A DNA stretch of 64,000 nucleotides from Actinoplanes cyaneus (lineage in GTDB: Bacteria; Actinomycetota; Actinomycetes; Mycobacteriales; Micromonosporaceae): assembly GCF_016862095.1 (NCBI RefSeq), contig NZ_BOMH01000027.1, positions 1-64,000 of the forward strand. The letters are read 5' to 3'. Numbering within the stretch: position 1 is the stretch's first letter; each line of letters starts with the position of its first letter. Shown in pieces: positions 1 through 8,334 of this stretch. The position numbers and the translations under genes were made by a program. The notes below the pieces were generated by a model that was not told where the DNA came from, did no database searches, and saw only the letters and a list, made by a program, of their open reading frames with translations.

Positions 1-102
1 GGCCGCCCGCCGCGGCGCGCGGTATCCGGGCGGCGGGTAAATCGGTCCCGGGCACCGGCCGTACGTGCAAGGATCCTTGCGATTTCACGGGAGGAACCTG
101 AC

Positions 103-1260
103 GTGCGGCAGATCAACGAGCGACTGATGAACTGGGCGAGCCTGATCGGGGACGAGACCCTGGAACAGGCCGAGAAGGCGTCCCGGCTGCCCTTCATCCA
201 CCCGCACATCGCGCTGATGCCCGACGCGCACCTCGGCAAGGGCGCGACGGTCGGCTCGGTCATCCCGACGCTGGGCGCGCTGATCCCGGCGGCGGTCGGC
301 GTCGACATCGGCTGCGGGATGGCCGCGGTGCGCACCCAGTACAAAGTGGAGGACCTGCGGCCGGACCGCGGCTCGCTGCGGACCTCGATCGAGCGGGCCA
401 TCCCGCTGTCGGCCGGCGGCTACAACCGGCAGCTGACCGAATCCGCCCAGCGCCGCGTCGCCCGCCTGGAGGCGGCAGCGGACTTCGACCCCGCGCAGTA
501 CGCGAAGAACTGGAAGCTCCAGCTCGGCTCCCTCGGCAGCGGCAACCACTTCATCGAGGTGTGCGGCGACGAGCGGGGCTCGGTGTGGCTGTTCCTGCAC
601 TCCGGCTCGCGCGGCGTGGGCAACCGGATCGCCGGCCATCACATCCAGGTCGCCCGGGAGCTGCAGCAGAAGCGCGGCGTCGAGCTGCCCGACCGTGACC
701 TGGCGTACCTGGAGGAGGGCACCGGCGAGTTCGACGCCTACCTGCGGGAGCTGCGCTGGGCGCAGGACTTCGCGCTCGCCAACCGCGACGAGATGATGGA
801 CCGGGTCGTCGCCTGCTTCGCCGAGTTCGCGGGCGGGCCGGTGCACGAGGTGGAACGTGTGCAGTGCCACCACAACTACACCGAGCAGGAGACGCACTAC
901 GGCAAGCAGGTCTGGCTGTCCCGCAAGGGCGCGATCAACGCGGCGGCCGGGGTGCCCGGGCTGATCCCCGGCTCGATGGGCGACGCGTCGTACGTGGTCG
1001 TCGGCAAGGGCAACGCCGCGTCGCTGAACTCGTCGCCGCACGGGGCCGGGCGGGCGTACTCGCGCTCGAAGGCCCGCAAGACGTTCACGCGCGAGCAGCT
1101 GCGGGAGGCGATGAAGGGCATCGAGTACCGGGACACGGACGCGTTCCTGGACGAGATCCCGCAGGCCTACAAGCCGATCGACGTGGTGATGAAGGACGCG
1201 GACGACCTGGTCGAGATCCGCCACACCCTGCGCCAGCTGGTGAACGTCAAGGGCGACTGA
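103..1260 (+). CDS. rtcB: RtcB-family RNA ligase
   Basis: GTP-dependent RNA ligase that joins 2',3'-cyclic phosphate or 3'-phosphate ends to 5'-OH ends, used in tRNA or rRNA repair in the cytoplasm. The 385-residue product has the family landmarks in order: a metal-binding Cys in VDIGCGM, GSLGSGNHFIEV, LHSGSRGVGN, the VQCHHNY metal-binding histidines and the C-terminal SSPHGAGR box holding the guanylylated His. Length is close to the ~400-residue family norm. The GTG start at 103 follows GGGAGG with an 8-base gap. It is apparently monocistronic; no archease or RtcA/RtcR partner is next to it here. Function is known for the family, and nothing in the sequence suggests inactivation. Confidence 0.95.
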   Translation: MRQINERLMNWASLIGDETLEQAEKASRLPFIHPHIALMPDAHLGKGATVGSVIPTLGALIPAAVGVDIGCGMAAVRTQYKVEDLRPDRGSLRTSIERAIPLSAGGYNRQLTESAQRRVARLEAAADFDPAQYAKNWKLQLGSLGSGNHFIEVCGDERGSVWLFLHSGSRGVGNRIAGHHIQVARELQQKRGVELPDRDLAYLEEGTGEFDAYLRELRWAQDFALANRDEMMDRVVACFAEFAGGPVHEVERVQCHHNYTEQETHYGKQVWLSRKGAINAAAGVPGLIPGSMGDASYVVVGKGNAASLNSSPHGAGRAYSRSKARKTFTREQLREAMKGIEYRDTDAFLDEIPQAYKPIDVVMKDADDLVEIRHTLRQLVNVKGD

Positions 1261-1285
1261 CCGCGGCCGCGAGCAGCGGGCGAGC

Positions 1286-1291
1286 TAACAT
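1286..1291 (+). promoter_or_regulatory. -10 hexamer TAACAT for a leaderless start
   Basis: TAACAT matches the actinobacterial TANNNT -10 and ends six bases before the ATG at 1298, with no Shine-Dalgarno between. This geometry is typical of leaderless transcripts. No good -35 is visible. The same arrangement recurs before several other genes in this window. Confidence 0.4.
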
Positions 1292-1297
1292 CGCGTG

Positions 1298-2371
1298 ATG
1301 TCAGGGCGGGGGCGCTTCGCGCGCATGGTGGTCGGTCTCGGCGTGGCGCTCGCCGCGGGCGCCGCGCTGCTCTTCGGCTCGCCCGCGCAGTCGGGGGAAC
1401 CGCAGCCGCTCCCCCTCGCCGCCGCCTGGCCGAACGCGGCGCGTGGCAACATCCCGTCGAAGCTGCCGGACGGCAGCGAGTTCTCCCCCGCGCTGTTCCT
1501 CGACGCCAGGACCGCGATCGGCACGGCGCAGAGCGCGGACTCCGCGACGCTGCGCCTGGTGATCCGCGACGGCGACGGCAAACTGCTGGAGCTGCGGAAC
1601 GTGCCGGCCGAGCACCGGGCGCCGTTCGCGGCCCTGACCAGCAGCGGGAACGAGCTGTTCTGGGTGGAGAGCATCTCCGGCAAGCAGCAGCTCTGGTCGG
1701 CTGACAGGCGTGACCCGCGGACCGCGCGGATGCTGACCGCCGACGTCGGGGCGATGCAGTTCTACGACTCCGAGCACGACCTGATCGTCGCGGACGGCCG
1801 GGTGCGCTGGGTGTCCAGCGGCGTCGGGGACGAGACCGAGTTCCGGTCGGTGGCCGTGACCGGTGGCGCCGTCACCGTCACGAGGGAGAAGGGCACGTGG
1901 GGGTTGGCCGCCTGGCCGTTCGCGGTCGACGGGCAGACCTCGGCGCGAGGCGCGACCACGCTGCGCAACCTGTCGACCGGGGTGACCGTCGCGGTGCCGT
2001 CGGCGGACCGGAGCGTGACCGCGTGCAGCGCCGTCTGGTGCCAGCTGGTGTCGATCAACCAGGACGGGTATTCACGGATCGAGCTGTCCCACCCCGACGG
2101 CTCCGCCCGCCGCAAGGTCATCGAGGGCAACGTGGCCACCGCGATCACCGACGTGGCGGTGCTGGACCGGTTCGAGGTGCTCGCGAAGACCACCGCGCAG
2201 TCCGACCTGACCGGGAACCAGCAGTTGCTCGTCCACGACCTGAGCAATCGGCAGCTGATCCTGGTCAGCCCGGACGCGGGCAACATCTCGTACCGGGCCG
2301 GGGTGCTGTGGTGGTCCACCGGCGACCAGTCGTCGTTCGTCCGCAACAGCCTCGACCTCCGTACCGTGTGA
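1298..2371 (+). CDS. Secreted or membrane-anchored hypothetical protein
   Basis: I do not recognise the family. The ~357-residue product starts with a short basic region (SGRGRFARM) and a hydrophobic stretch (VVGLGVALAAGAALLFG, about residues 10-28), a signal peptide or single anchor, so the rest is probably extracytoplasmic. The body is a run of short beta-rich segments alternating with turns (LFWVESISGKQQLWSADR, LIVADGRVRWVSSG, CSAVWCQLVSINQDG), which looks like a beta-propeller or TolB-like fold; this is inference from pattern only. Two cysteines sit close together in TACSAVWC. A GTG at 1295 is an alternative start; ATG 1298 was chosen for its distance from TAACAT. It lies 37 bases after rtcB but seems to have its own promoter. 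Confidence 0.7.
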   Translation: MSGRGRFARMVVGLGVALAAGAALLFGSPAQSGEPQPLPLAAAWPNAARGNIPSKLPDGSEFSPALFLDARTAIGTAQSADSATLRLVIRDGDGKLLELRNVPAEHRAPFAALTSSGNELFWVESISGKQQLWSADRRDPRTARMLTADVGAMQFYDSEHDLIVADGRVRWVSSGVGDETEFRSVAVTGGAVTVTREKGTWGLAAWPFAVDGQTSARGATTLRNLSTGVTVAVPSADRSVTACSAVWCQLVSINQDGYSRIELSHPDGSARRKVIEGNVATAITDVAVLDRFEVLAKTTAQSDLTGNQQLLVHDLSNRQLILVSPDAGNISYRAGVLWWSTGDQSSFVRNSLDLRTV

Positions 2372-2383
2372 GCGGTTCGCCGG

Positions 2384-4504
2384 CTACCTGAAGGCAGCGG
2401 GGATCAGGACGGTGAACTGCAGCAGCGTGCCGACCCCGCCGAGCCCGATCGCCCAGGTCGAGGCACTCGTGGACACTCGGCGCGCGCGGACGCCGAGATA
2501 GATCGCGGCCGGCCCGGAGAACAGGCCGAGCACCGGCACGCAGAAGGCGAGAACACCGCAGATCACGCCCAGCGGAACGGACCACTTGTCGATCTGGTTC
2601 CGGCGCTCGGCGAGTTCCCGCTGCTCGGCGGCGATCCGCTGGCGCTCGGCCTCGGCCCGCTGGTCGATGGTCTGCCGCTCGGCGATCGGCGCGGTCGCCA
2701 TGATCACGGCGTGCTGGGCTGCCTGGTACTGCTCGGCGGTCTGCTCGCCGGCGAGCTCGCGGAACCACGGCTGGTACAACGCCTCGCTGTTCAGCGCCGC
2801 CTGCCGGGCCGGTTCCATGAACTGGTGCGACTGACCCTCGTACGAGGTGACCAACAGTTGCAGGCGCATCGACTGCAGGTCGGCGTCCGAGATCCGGGCG
2901 CCGGTGCGCTGGATACGGGCGAGCGCGGTCTCGACCGAGCGGTGCCAGCGGTCGTCGAGCATCGCGTAGCCGGAGCAGCCCGGCGTCCCGTCGCAGATGG
3001 TCAGGATGCCGTCGGCGAAGATCTGGTCCACCACCTGGCGGGCGGCGGGCTGGCCGGCGACCGCGTCGCGCAGCAGGTCACGCAGGTGCGCGTCGTCGAG
3101 GTGGTACCCGTTGAACTCCGGCACCACGTTCGGGTCGAGCGCCATGGCGACCTGCATCAGGCCACGCTCGGGGCGCTCGTCGACGCCGTAGTCGAGCGCC
3201 TGCACCGCCTCGGCCCGCTGGTGCTTGGCCAGCCAGTCCTTGAGCGCCAGGTACTGCGGGGTCTTGAGCTTGCGGCCGGCCAGCACGCGCAGCCCCTCGT
3301 TCCAGTCGCGGCGCAAGGCGGCGGCCAACTCGACCGGGTCGTTGTAGCCGACCCCGGCGAAGACGTACGTGGCGTTGCTGGCCGGCCCGGTGGTGGTGGC
3401 GGACTGCGCCGGCTCGGGGTCGGCCACCGCGGGTTTGCCACCGGCGCGCCACATCGCGGTCTCCTGCGGGCCCCAGCGCTTGTCCGGCGCCCTGGTGAGC
3501 AGGCCGCGCAGCAGTAGCCGCCAGTGGTCGTCGGTCACCGCCGACACGTCGATCTCGCGGCTGATCAGCTGGGTGGTGATGAACCGGTCGTCCATCCAGG
3601 TGCCGTCCAGCCGCTGGAACGGGCTGCGTCCGACGAGCAGCTCGTAGAGGACCATGCCGAGCGACCACCAGTCGCTCGACCGGGAGTACCCGCCGCCGAT
3701 CGCCTCGGGCGGCGCGTACGCCGACGTCCGCGAGTTGGTGCCGATGTGCTGGGTGGCGGCGATGAACTTGGTCAGCCCGAAGTCGGCCAGGACCAGGTCG
3801 AGCGGCAGGAGCGAACGGATCAGCACGTTGCCCGGCTTGATGTCGCGGTGCACCATGCCGAGCGAGTTCGCGTACGCGATCGCCGGCGCGAGCTGGTCGA
3901 AGACGCTGAACACCTGCTGCGGGTCCCACGGCGCGGGGCTGCGGCGCAGCAGGTCCTCCAGGGAGCCCTCCGCGGCGTACTCCAGGATCTCCCACACGTA
4001 GCCGTCGCCGCGGCCGTAGTCGAGCAGCCGGATCAGGTGCTGCCGGTCGGCCCGCATCAACCGGCCGAGCTTGTCCTCGTCCAGCGGCAGGTCCTGCCGG
4101 CGGTAGAGCCGGACCACGCACGGGCCACCGCTGACCCGGTCCTTGACGAGCAGCAGGTCGGCCTCGCCACCGGCGCCCAGGTCACGGTCGACCTCGTACT
4201 TCTGCAGCAGGGCGGGCGGCAGGTTGACCCGGATGAAGCGCTCCCCCGCCGTACGGGGGGAGGAAAGGCCACTGCCCGAGTCCGGCGTCGTGCCGGGAGC
4301 GCTGGTCGCGTCGAGAGTCGTGCCCGGTGCGCTGCCGTTGTCCAGGGTCGTGCCCGGCGCGCTGCCCGCGTCCAGGGTCGTGCCGGGAGCGCTGGTCGCG
4401 TCCAGGGTCGTGCCGGGAGCGCCGGTCGTGTCGCGGGTCGTGCCCGGGGCCGCGTGCCGCCCGGTCGAGCCGCTGTCCTGGGCGTGGTAGCCGTTGTCCG
4501 TCAC
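2384..4504 (-). CDS. Membrane-anchored Ser/Thr protein kinase with repeat N-terminus
   Basis: Hanks-type kinase of 706 residues, last gene of the six-gene operon. Residues 21-80 are decapeptide repeats of the form GTTLDATSAP, possibly a phospho-acceptor tail. The kinase domain spans about 105-350: glycine loop LGAGGEAD (109-116), catalytic loop HRDIKPGN (219-226), DFGLTKF (241-247) and APPEA. The lysine expected in the VAVK motif is Arg132 (VVRLY), so ATP anchoring may be altered. A helical region of unknown function follows, then a charged coiled coil (AEAERQRIAAEQRELAERR) and two C-terminal membrane segments. The GTG start overlaps the phosphatase stop as GTGA, so the two are translationally coupled. 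Kinase identity is sure; target unknown, the FHA protein being the natural candidate. Confidence 0.92.
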   Translation of the reverse strand: MTDNGYHAQDSGSTGRHAAPGTTRDTTGAPGTTLDATSAPGTTLDAGSAPGTTLDNGSAPGTTLDATSAPGTTPDSGSGLSSPRTAGERFIRVNLPPALLQKYEVDRDLGAGGEADLLLVKDRVSGGPCVVRLYRRQDLPLDEDKLGRLMRADRQHLIRLLDYGRGDGYVWEILEYAAEGSLEDLLRRSPAPWDPQQVFSVFDQLAPAIAYANSLGMVHRDIKPGNVLIRSLLPLDLVLADFGLTKFIAATQHIGTNSRTSAYAPPEAIGGGYSRSSDWWSLGMVLYELLVGRSPFQRLDGTWMDDRFITTQLISREIDVSAVTDDHWRLLLRGLLTRAPDKRWGPQETAMWRAGGKPAVADPEPAQSATTTGPASNATYVFAGVGYNDPVELAAALRRDWNEGLRVLAGRKLKTPQYLALKDWLAKHQRAEAVQALDYGVDERPERGLMQVAMALDPNVVPEFNGYHLDDAHLRDLLRDAVAGQPAARQVVDQIFADGILTICDGTPGCSGYAMLDDRWHRSVETALARIQRTGARISDADLQSMRLQLLVTSYEGQSHQFMEPARQAALNSEALYQPWFRELAGEQTAEQYQAAQHAVIMATAPIAERQTIDQRAEAERQRIAAEQRELAERRNQIDKWSVPLGVICGVLAFCVPVLGLFSGPAAIYLGVRARRVSTSASTWAIGLGGVGTLLQFTVLIPAAFR
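4281..4452. repeat. 30-bp tandem repeat inside the kinase gene
   Basis: About six near-identical 30-bp units (GTCGTGCCGGGAGCGCTGGT followed by CGCGTCCAGG, with variants) encode the decapeptide repeats at the kinase N-terminus. The units keep frame, so copy-number change would lengthen or shorten the tail without breaking the gene. Confidence 0.85.
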
Positions 4505-5292
4505 GGGACGGTTCCTTCCTGGGCGGTCCCGGCCTGCTCGGCCGGTGGTTCGGTGGGCACGGTGACCAGCACGATCGACACGTTGTCGCGGGCGCCGGCC
4601 TCGAGCGTCGCGCCGAGCAGCGCCGTCACGGCCGCGACGGGGTCGTCGGCCTTCACCAGCTCGGCCTCGATGCGCTCGGGTTCCAGCTCGTCGGTCAGCC
4701 CGTCGCTGCAGAGCAGGAACCGGTCGCCGGGGCTGACGTCGACCTCGATCAGGTGCGGTGCGACAGGGGTCGGCTCGGAACGTCCGCCGAGGGACTGGGT
4801 GACGACGGTGGCGACGGTCGCCTCGCCGGGCGGCGGCACCACCGAGTCGTCCCGGGAGAGCTGCACCAGGTGCGCGTCGCGCAGCAGGAAGCAGCGGCTG
4901 TCCCCGACGTTGGCGCAGATGATCCGCTCGCCGGCCACGACCAGCAGCACGATCGTGGTGCCCATGCCGGACCAGGCGGGCCGGACGGCCATCTCGGCGT
5001 AGACGGCGTCGTTGGCGGCGCGTACGGCGTCGGCCACCGCGCGCCCGTCGTGCAGGGACGGCGCCGCGTCGGCGATCGTCGCGGCGGCCAGCCGGCTGGC
5101 CCGGCTCCCCTCGGCGAGCCCGCCGAGCCCGTCGGCGACCAGGCAGATCACCGGCCGGACCGGGTCGACGGCGAACCGTACCGGCTGGCCCTCCAGGACG
5201 CCGGACTGGAAGCCGGCGACGCTGACGGTGTCCTGGTTGTAGTCGCGGGCCCGGCCGCGGTGGGTCACGGCGACCACGTCGAGCTGTCTCAC
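4501..5292 (-). CDS. PP2C-family Ser/Thr protein phosphatase
   Basis: Metal-dependent phosphatase of 263 residues that would reverse phosphorylation by the co-transcribed kinase. All PP2C motifs are present in order: RGRARDYNQD near residue 15, VADGLGG with the metal-binding Asp, GMGTTIV, ANVGDSR, CSDGLTD and the C-terminal ARDNVSIVLV metal site. No membrane segment is seen, so it is cytosolic. The GTG start at 5292 overlaps the FHA stop as GTGA, and its own stop overlaps the kinase start as GTGA; longer upstream starts in this frame would run through the FHA gene and are rejected. The kinase/phosphatase/FHA set is a standard phospho-signalling module. Confidence 0.93.
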   Translation of the reverse strand: MRQLDVVAVTHRGRARDYNQDTVSVAGFQSGVLEGQPVRFAVDPVRPVICLVADGLGGLAEGSRASRLAAATIADAAPSLHDGRAVADAVRAANDAVYAEMAVRPAWSGMGTTIVLLVVAGERIICANVGDSRCFLLRDAHLVQLSRDDSVVPPPGEATVATVVTQSLGGRSEPTPVAPHLIEVDVSPGDRFLLCSDGLTDELEPERIEAELVKADDPVAAVTALLGATLEAGARDNVSIVLVTVPTEPPAEQAGTAQEGTVP

Positions 5293-5855
5293 GATGTCTC
5301 TCCCGTCACGGTGGCTTCGAGCCTGGTGGCAAAGCGGACCCGGTCGCCGGCGCGGACCGCGGTGGGCTCGCGGGGCGGCAGCCGCCGGTCGTTGACGAAC
5401 GTGCCGTTCATCGAGCCGAGGTCGACCACGGTCAGCGCGGTCCCGTCGGAGCGGATCTCGGCGTGCTGACGCGACACGTTCGGGTAGCCGGTGATGCGGT
5501 CGGCGAGCGGGGAGTTCTCCCTGCCGACCACCAGCGGCCGGTCCGGGCCGACGGCGATGACGAAGCCGGTGAACCGCAGCGTCGTGGCCGCGGCCGCGCC
5601 GCGCAGGCCGCAGGCCCGGCAGCCGGCCGCCGGGGCCCGGCCGCCGTGCGGGCAGTCCGGGTCGCCGCAGGGCGACGCGGCCGGCGCCGGTGCGGGGGTA
5701 ACGACCATGGGGGCCGGCTCGGGCACCGGGGTCAACTCGGGCGTGGTCGGGTCCTCGGCCGGTTTCGAGATCGGCGTCAGGAAGCACGCGGACCGGCAGT
5801 ACTGCTCGCCGGGCTGGATCTCGGCCTTGCAGCCGGGACAGATCAGCTGCGCCAT
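5289..5855 (-). CDS. Zinc-ribbon FHA-domain protein
   Basis: Phosphothreonine-reading adaptor of 188 residues. The N-terminus has a zinc-ribbon pattern (CPGC at residues 6-9, later CRSAC); a Pro/Ala linker follows, then a second Cys cluster (CGDPDCPHGG, CRACG). The C-terminal FHA domain (about 95-185) keeps its binding residues: GR in VVGREN, SRQHAEI and NGTFVN. It is coupled to the radical SAM gene upstream by a 13-base overlap and to the phosphatase downstream by GTGA. By family knowledge the FHA domain would dock a phosphorylated kinase or ATPase partner; which one is not shown by the sequence. Confidence 0.9.
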   Translation of the reverse strand: MAQLICPGCKAEIQPGEQYCRSACFLTPISKPAEDPTTPELTPVPEPAPMVVTPAPAPAASPCGDPDCPHGGRAPAAGCRACGLRGAAAATTLRFTGFVIAVGPDRPLVVGRENSPLADRITGYPNVSRQHAEIRSDGTALTVVDLGSMNGTFVNDRRLPPREPTAVRAGDRVRFATRLEATVTGETS

Positions 5856-6490
5856 GACGCCTCCTCGTAGGTCAGGCCGCGCCGGGCCAGGGCCGCCTCC
5901 AGCGCCGCCAGGTCGCCGGGCGCAGGCACCCCGATGTGATAGACGCGGTCACCGTCGGTGCCCAATTGCAGGTGGGTACGCCCGGCCGGGCGCTCCACCT
6001 CGGCGTCGTAGCGTTCGTGGCCGAGCGGGGTGAGCGGGATCAGCTCCTGATTGGCCGAGCCGCGCCACCGGTTGCCGGGCGCCTGGGCGGCCACGAACCG
6101 GCCCGGGATGACCGCGTCGAGCCGGGCCAGGTGCTCGGCGAACCGCGCGCGCAGCACGGCGGGGCTGCGGCCGCTGTAGGCGAGCAGGTCGATCGGCCGG
6201 GAGCGGCCGGCGCGCCAGGCGTGCAGCGCGTCGAGCAGGGCCAGGAACGCCTCGGGCTGGTCGAACGGCTCGCCGCCGCTGATCGTGACGCCGTCCACGT
6301 CGTCGGGCAGCGCCGCGCACCAGTCCAGGACGTCGGAGACGCCGACCTCGGTGGCCGGGTCGGGATCCCAGGTGTCGCGGGAGACGCAGCCCTCGCAGCC
6401 GATGCCGCAGCCCTGCGTCCAGATCCCGGCGCGGCGCCCGTAGCCGAGCACCACGACCGGGTAGTGGACCCGGTTGATCCGGATTCTCAT
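5843..6490 (-). CDS. Radical SAM activase-like 4Fe-4S protein
   Basis: Radical SAM protein of 215 residues. The cluster motif CGIGCEGC (CxxxCxxC) lies near residue 28 in a context (GIWTQGCGIGCEGCVSRDTW) like NrdG- and PflA-type activating enzymes, and the SAM-binding VTISGGEPFDQ motif follows. The size suits an activase rather than a maturase with extra clusters. No glycyl-radical enzyme is adjacent, so the usual activase substrate is missing; in this operon it might modify a partner protein or a small molecule, which is inference. The ATG overlaps the AAA+ stop (ATGA) and the 3' end overlaps the FHA gene by 13 bases. Confidence 0.88.
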   Translation of the reverse strand: MRIRINRVHYPVVVLGYGRRAGIWTQGCGIGCEGCVSRDTWDPDPATEVGVSDVLDWCAALPDDVDGVTISGGEPFDQPEAFLALLDALHAWRAGRSRPIDLLAYSGRSPAVLRARFAEHLARLDAVIPGRFVAAQAPGNRWRGSANQELIPLTPLGHERYDAEVERPAGRTHLQLGTDGDRVYHIGVPAPGDLAALEAALARRGLTYEEASWRS

Positions 6491-8334
6491 GTCAGGCTCA
6501 CCTGCCAGATGCCGTCGGCGTGGCGCAGGCCGGCGACGGTGATCTGCCGGCCTGCCAGGTCCTCCCGGCGGAACAGCTCCCGCGCCAGCGGGTTGACCAG
6601 GGCGCTCTCCAGGTGCGAGCCGATGCCGCGGCCGCCCATCCCGAGGTTCGCGGTGGCGCCGTCGAGCAACTGCTGCCGGACCTCGTCGCTGAGCCGCAGG
6701 TCGACGCCGTGCTCGGCGCGCAGCCGTTCGCGGACGTGCGAGACCAGCACGTCGAAGATCTCGGCGGCGGTCGGCGCGTCGATGAAGTTGAACACCACGA
6801 TGTTGTCGCCGAGCCGGTTGAGCAGCTCCGGCCGGTTGAGCACGCTGAAGAAGTGGTGCTTGACCGCCTGCCGGACCCGGTCCTCCAGTTCCTCCCTGGT
6901 GAACGGGGCGTGCAGCGGGTCGGACTGTGCCTGGATCTCGTACTCCTCGGCGCTGATGCCCAGGTTGGACGTGAACACCAGCACCGTCTCGGAGAAGTAG
7001 ACGGTGGAGCCGCTCGCGTCGGTGAGGCGCCCGTCGTCGAGGATCTGCAGGAACTTGTCGAGGATCCGCGGCGCCGCCTTCTCGATCTCGTCGAAGAGCA
7101 AAAGGCTGAACGGCCGCTGCCGTACGGCGTTGGTCAGCTCCCCGCCGGCATCGTGGCCGACGTAACCGGGCGGCGCGCCGATCAGCCGGTCCGCGGAGTG
7201 CTCGGCGGAGAACTCGCTCATGTCGAACCGGGTGTACGCGCGGGCGTCGCCGAAGATCTGCTGGGTGAGCTCCTTGGCGAGTTCGGTCTTGCCGACCCCG
7301 GTGGGCCCGGCGAAGAACAGCACCCCGCGCGGGCGCGACGCGTTGCCGCCGGCCTGCGCGCCGGAGAGGCCGAGCACCGCCCGTACGAGAATGTCGACCG
7401 ACCGCTGGATCGCCTCGCGCTGGCCCTTGACCCGGGAGGAGATCCGGTCCGTCGCCGTCTGCATGCGGCTGCGCAGGTGGGTGGCCCGCCACGGGTTGTC
7501 GTGCACGCCGACGCGGTAACAGCGCACCGCCTCGTCGATGTCCGCGATCGGGGTACGCATCCGCGCCGCCAGCCGCGCGATCGCCATCATGCTGCGCAAC
7601 GTCATGCCCTGGGTCTGCTCGGCGAGCCGGCGTTCCAGGGAGCGCTGGTCCTCCTCGCTCGCCTCGCGGTACCCGGTCATGGCATTGGCCAGCCAGCGGG
7701 CGGCGGTCTCCCGGACCCCGAACTCGGGCAGCGGCACCGCGATCTTGCGGATGTCGTCGTTGCCGGCGGTCAGCCAGATCGGCAGGTCCCGCTCGTTGTT
7801 CACGGCCCAGATCACCGGGTTGTAGAGGGGACGCGGGTCGGTGGCCGCCGGTTTCGGGTACGCCACCCGGGACAGCCGGTCGCAGCGGGCGAAGAACGCG
7901 TGCTCGGCCGGGTCGAGCCGGCCCGGGTCGAGGATCAGCCGGGACGCGAAGTCGATCAGGACCGCGCTGCGCTCGTTGTCGGCGCCGGCGACCCGCTCGA
8001 TGATGTCCGACAGCGGGCCGAGCTGGCCGTCCTTCTCCTTCCACGGCCCCCAGGCCGGGCGGTTGTCGCGCTGCACCACCTCGGCCGCGGCCTTGGCGGC
8101 GACCGGGTCGGCCGGCAGCACCCCGAGCCCGGCGATCGCGTCGGCCACCACCAGGTGCGGGTAGCCCTCGGCGGCCAGCACCCGGTGCAGCCCGGTCTGC
8201 AGGTCGCACGGCTCCCAGCCGGTCGGCGCCGGCAGCAGGAACACGTCACGCACGTTGCCGTAGAGCACGACCTGGGAGTTGATCGACAGCGCGGTGCGGA
8301 CCTCACGCAGCCAGGCCGGGTATCCGTCGCTCAT
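6487..8334 (-). CDS. Clp/HSP100-like AAA+ ATPase
   Basis: AAA+ protein of 615 residues. The C-terminal half is an active-looking ClpA/ClpB-type D2 module: Walker A GPTGVGKT (343-350), pore-loop GYVG (390-393), Walker B LLLFDEIEK (411-419), sensor-1 TSN (455-457) and a D2 small domain to the end. The N-terminal ~300 residues look like a second AAA fold without a P-loop (VVLYGNVRD, SAVLIDFASRL, VIWAVNNERDLP), so only one ring would hydrolyse ATP. There is no ClpP-docking IGF/L loop that I can see. The start at 8334 overlaps the upstream stop as ATGA. A remodelling ATPase in a kinase/FHA/radical SAM operon points to a regulated complex; substrate unknown. Confidence 0.92.
   Translation of the reverse strand: MSDGYPAWLREVRTALSINSQVVLYGNVRDVFLLPAPTGWEPCDLQTGLHRVLAAEGYPHLVVADAIAGLGVLPADPVAAKAAAEVVQRDNRPAWGPWKEKDGQLGPLSDIIERVAGADNERSAVLIDFASRLILDPGRLDPAEHAFFARCDRLSRVAYPKPAATDPRPLYNPVIWAVNNERDLPIWLTAGNDDIRKIAVPLPEFGVRETAARWLANAMTGYREASEEDQRSLERRLAEQTQGMTLRSMMAIARLAARMRTPIADIDEAVRCYRVGVHDNPWRATHLRSRMQTATDRISSRVKGQREAIQRSVDILVRAVLGLSGAQAGGNASRPRGVLFFAGPTGVGKTELAKELTQQIFGDARAYTRFDMSEFSAEHSADRLIGAPPGYVGHDAGGELTNAVRQRPFSLLLFDEIEKAAPRILDKFLQILDDGRLTDASGSTVYFSETVLVFTSNLGISAEEYEIQAQSDPLHAPFTREELEDRVRQAVKHHFFSVLNRPELLNRLGDNIVVFNFIDAPTAAEIFDVLVSHVRERLRAEHGVDLRLSDEVRQQLLDGATANLGMGGRGIGSHLESALVNPLARELFRREDLAGRQITVAGLRHADGIWQVSLT

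Noticed and set aside
6491..8209. Apparent fusion of a long N-terminal region to the radical SAM protein
   Set aside because: That stretch is a second frame of the AAA+ gene with no motifs; the radical SAM protein starts at 6490 at an ATGA overlap.
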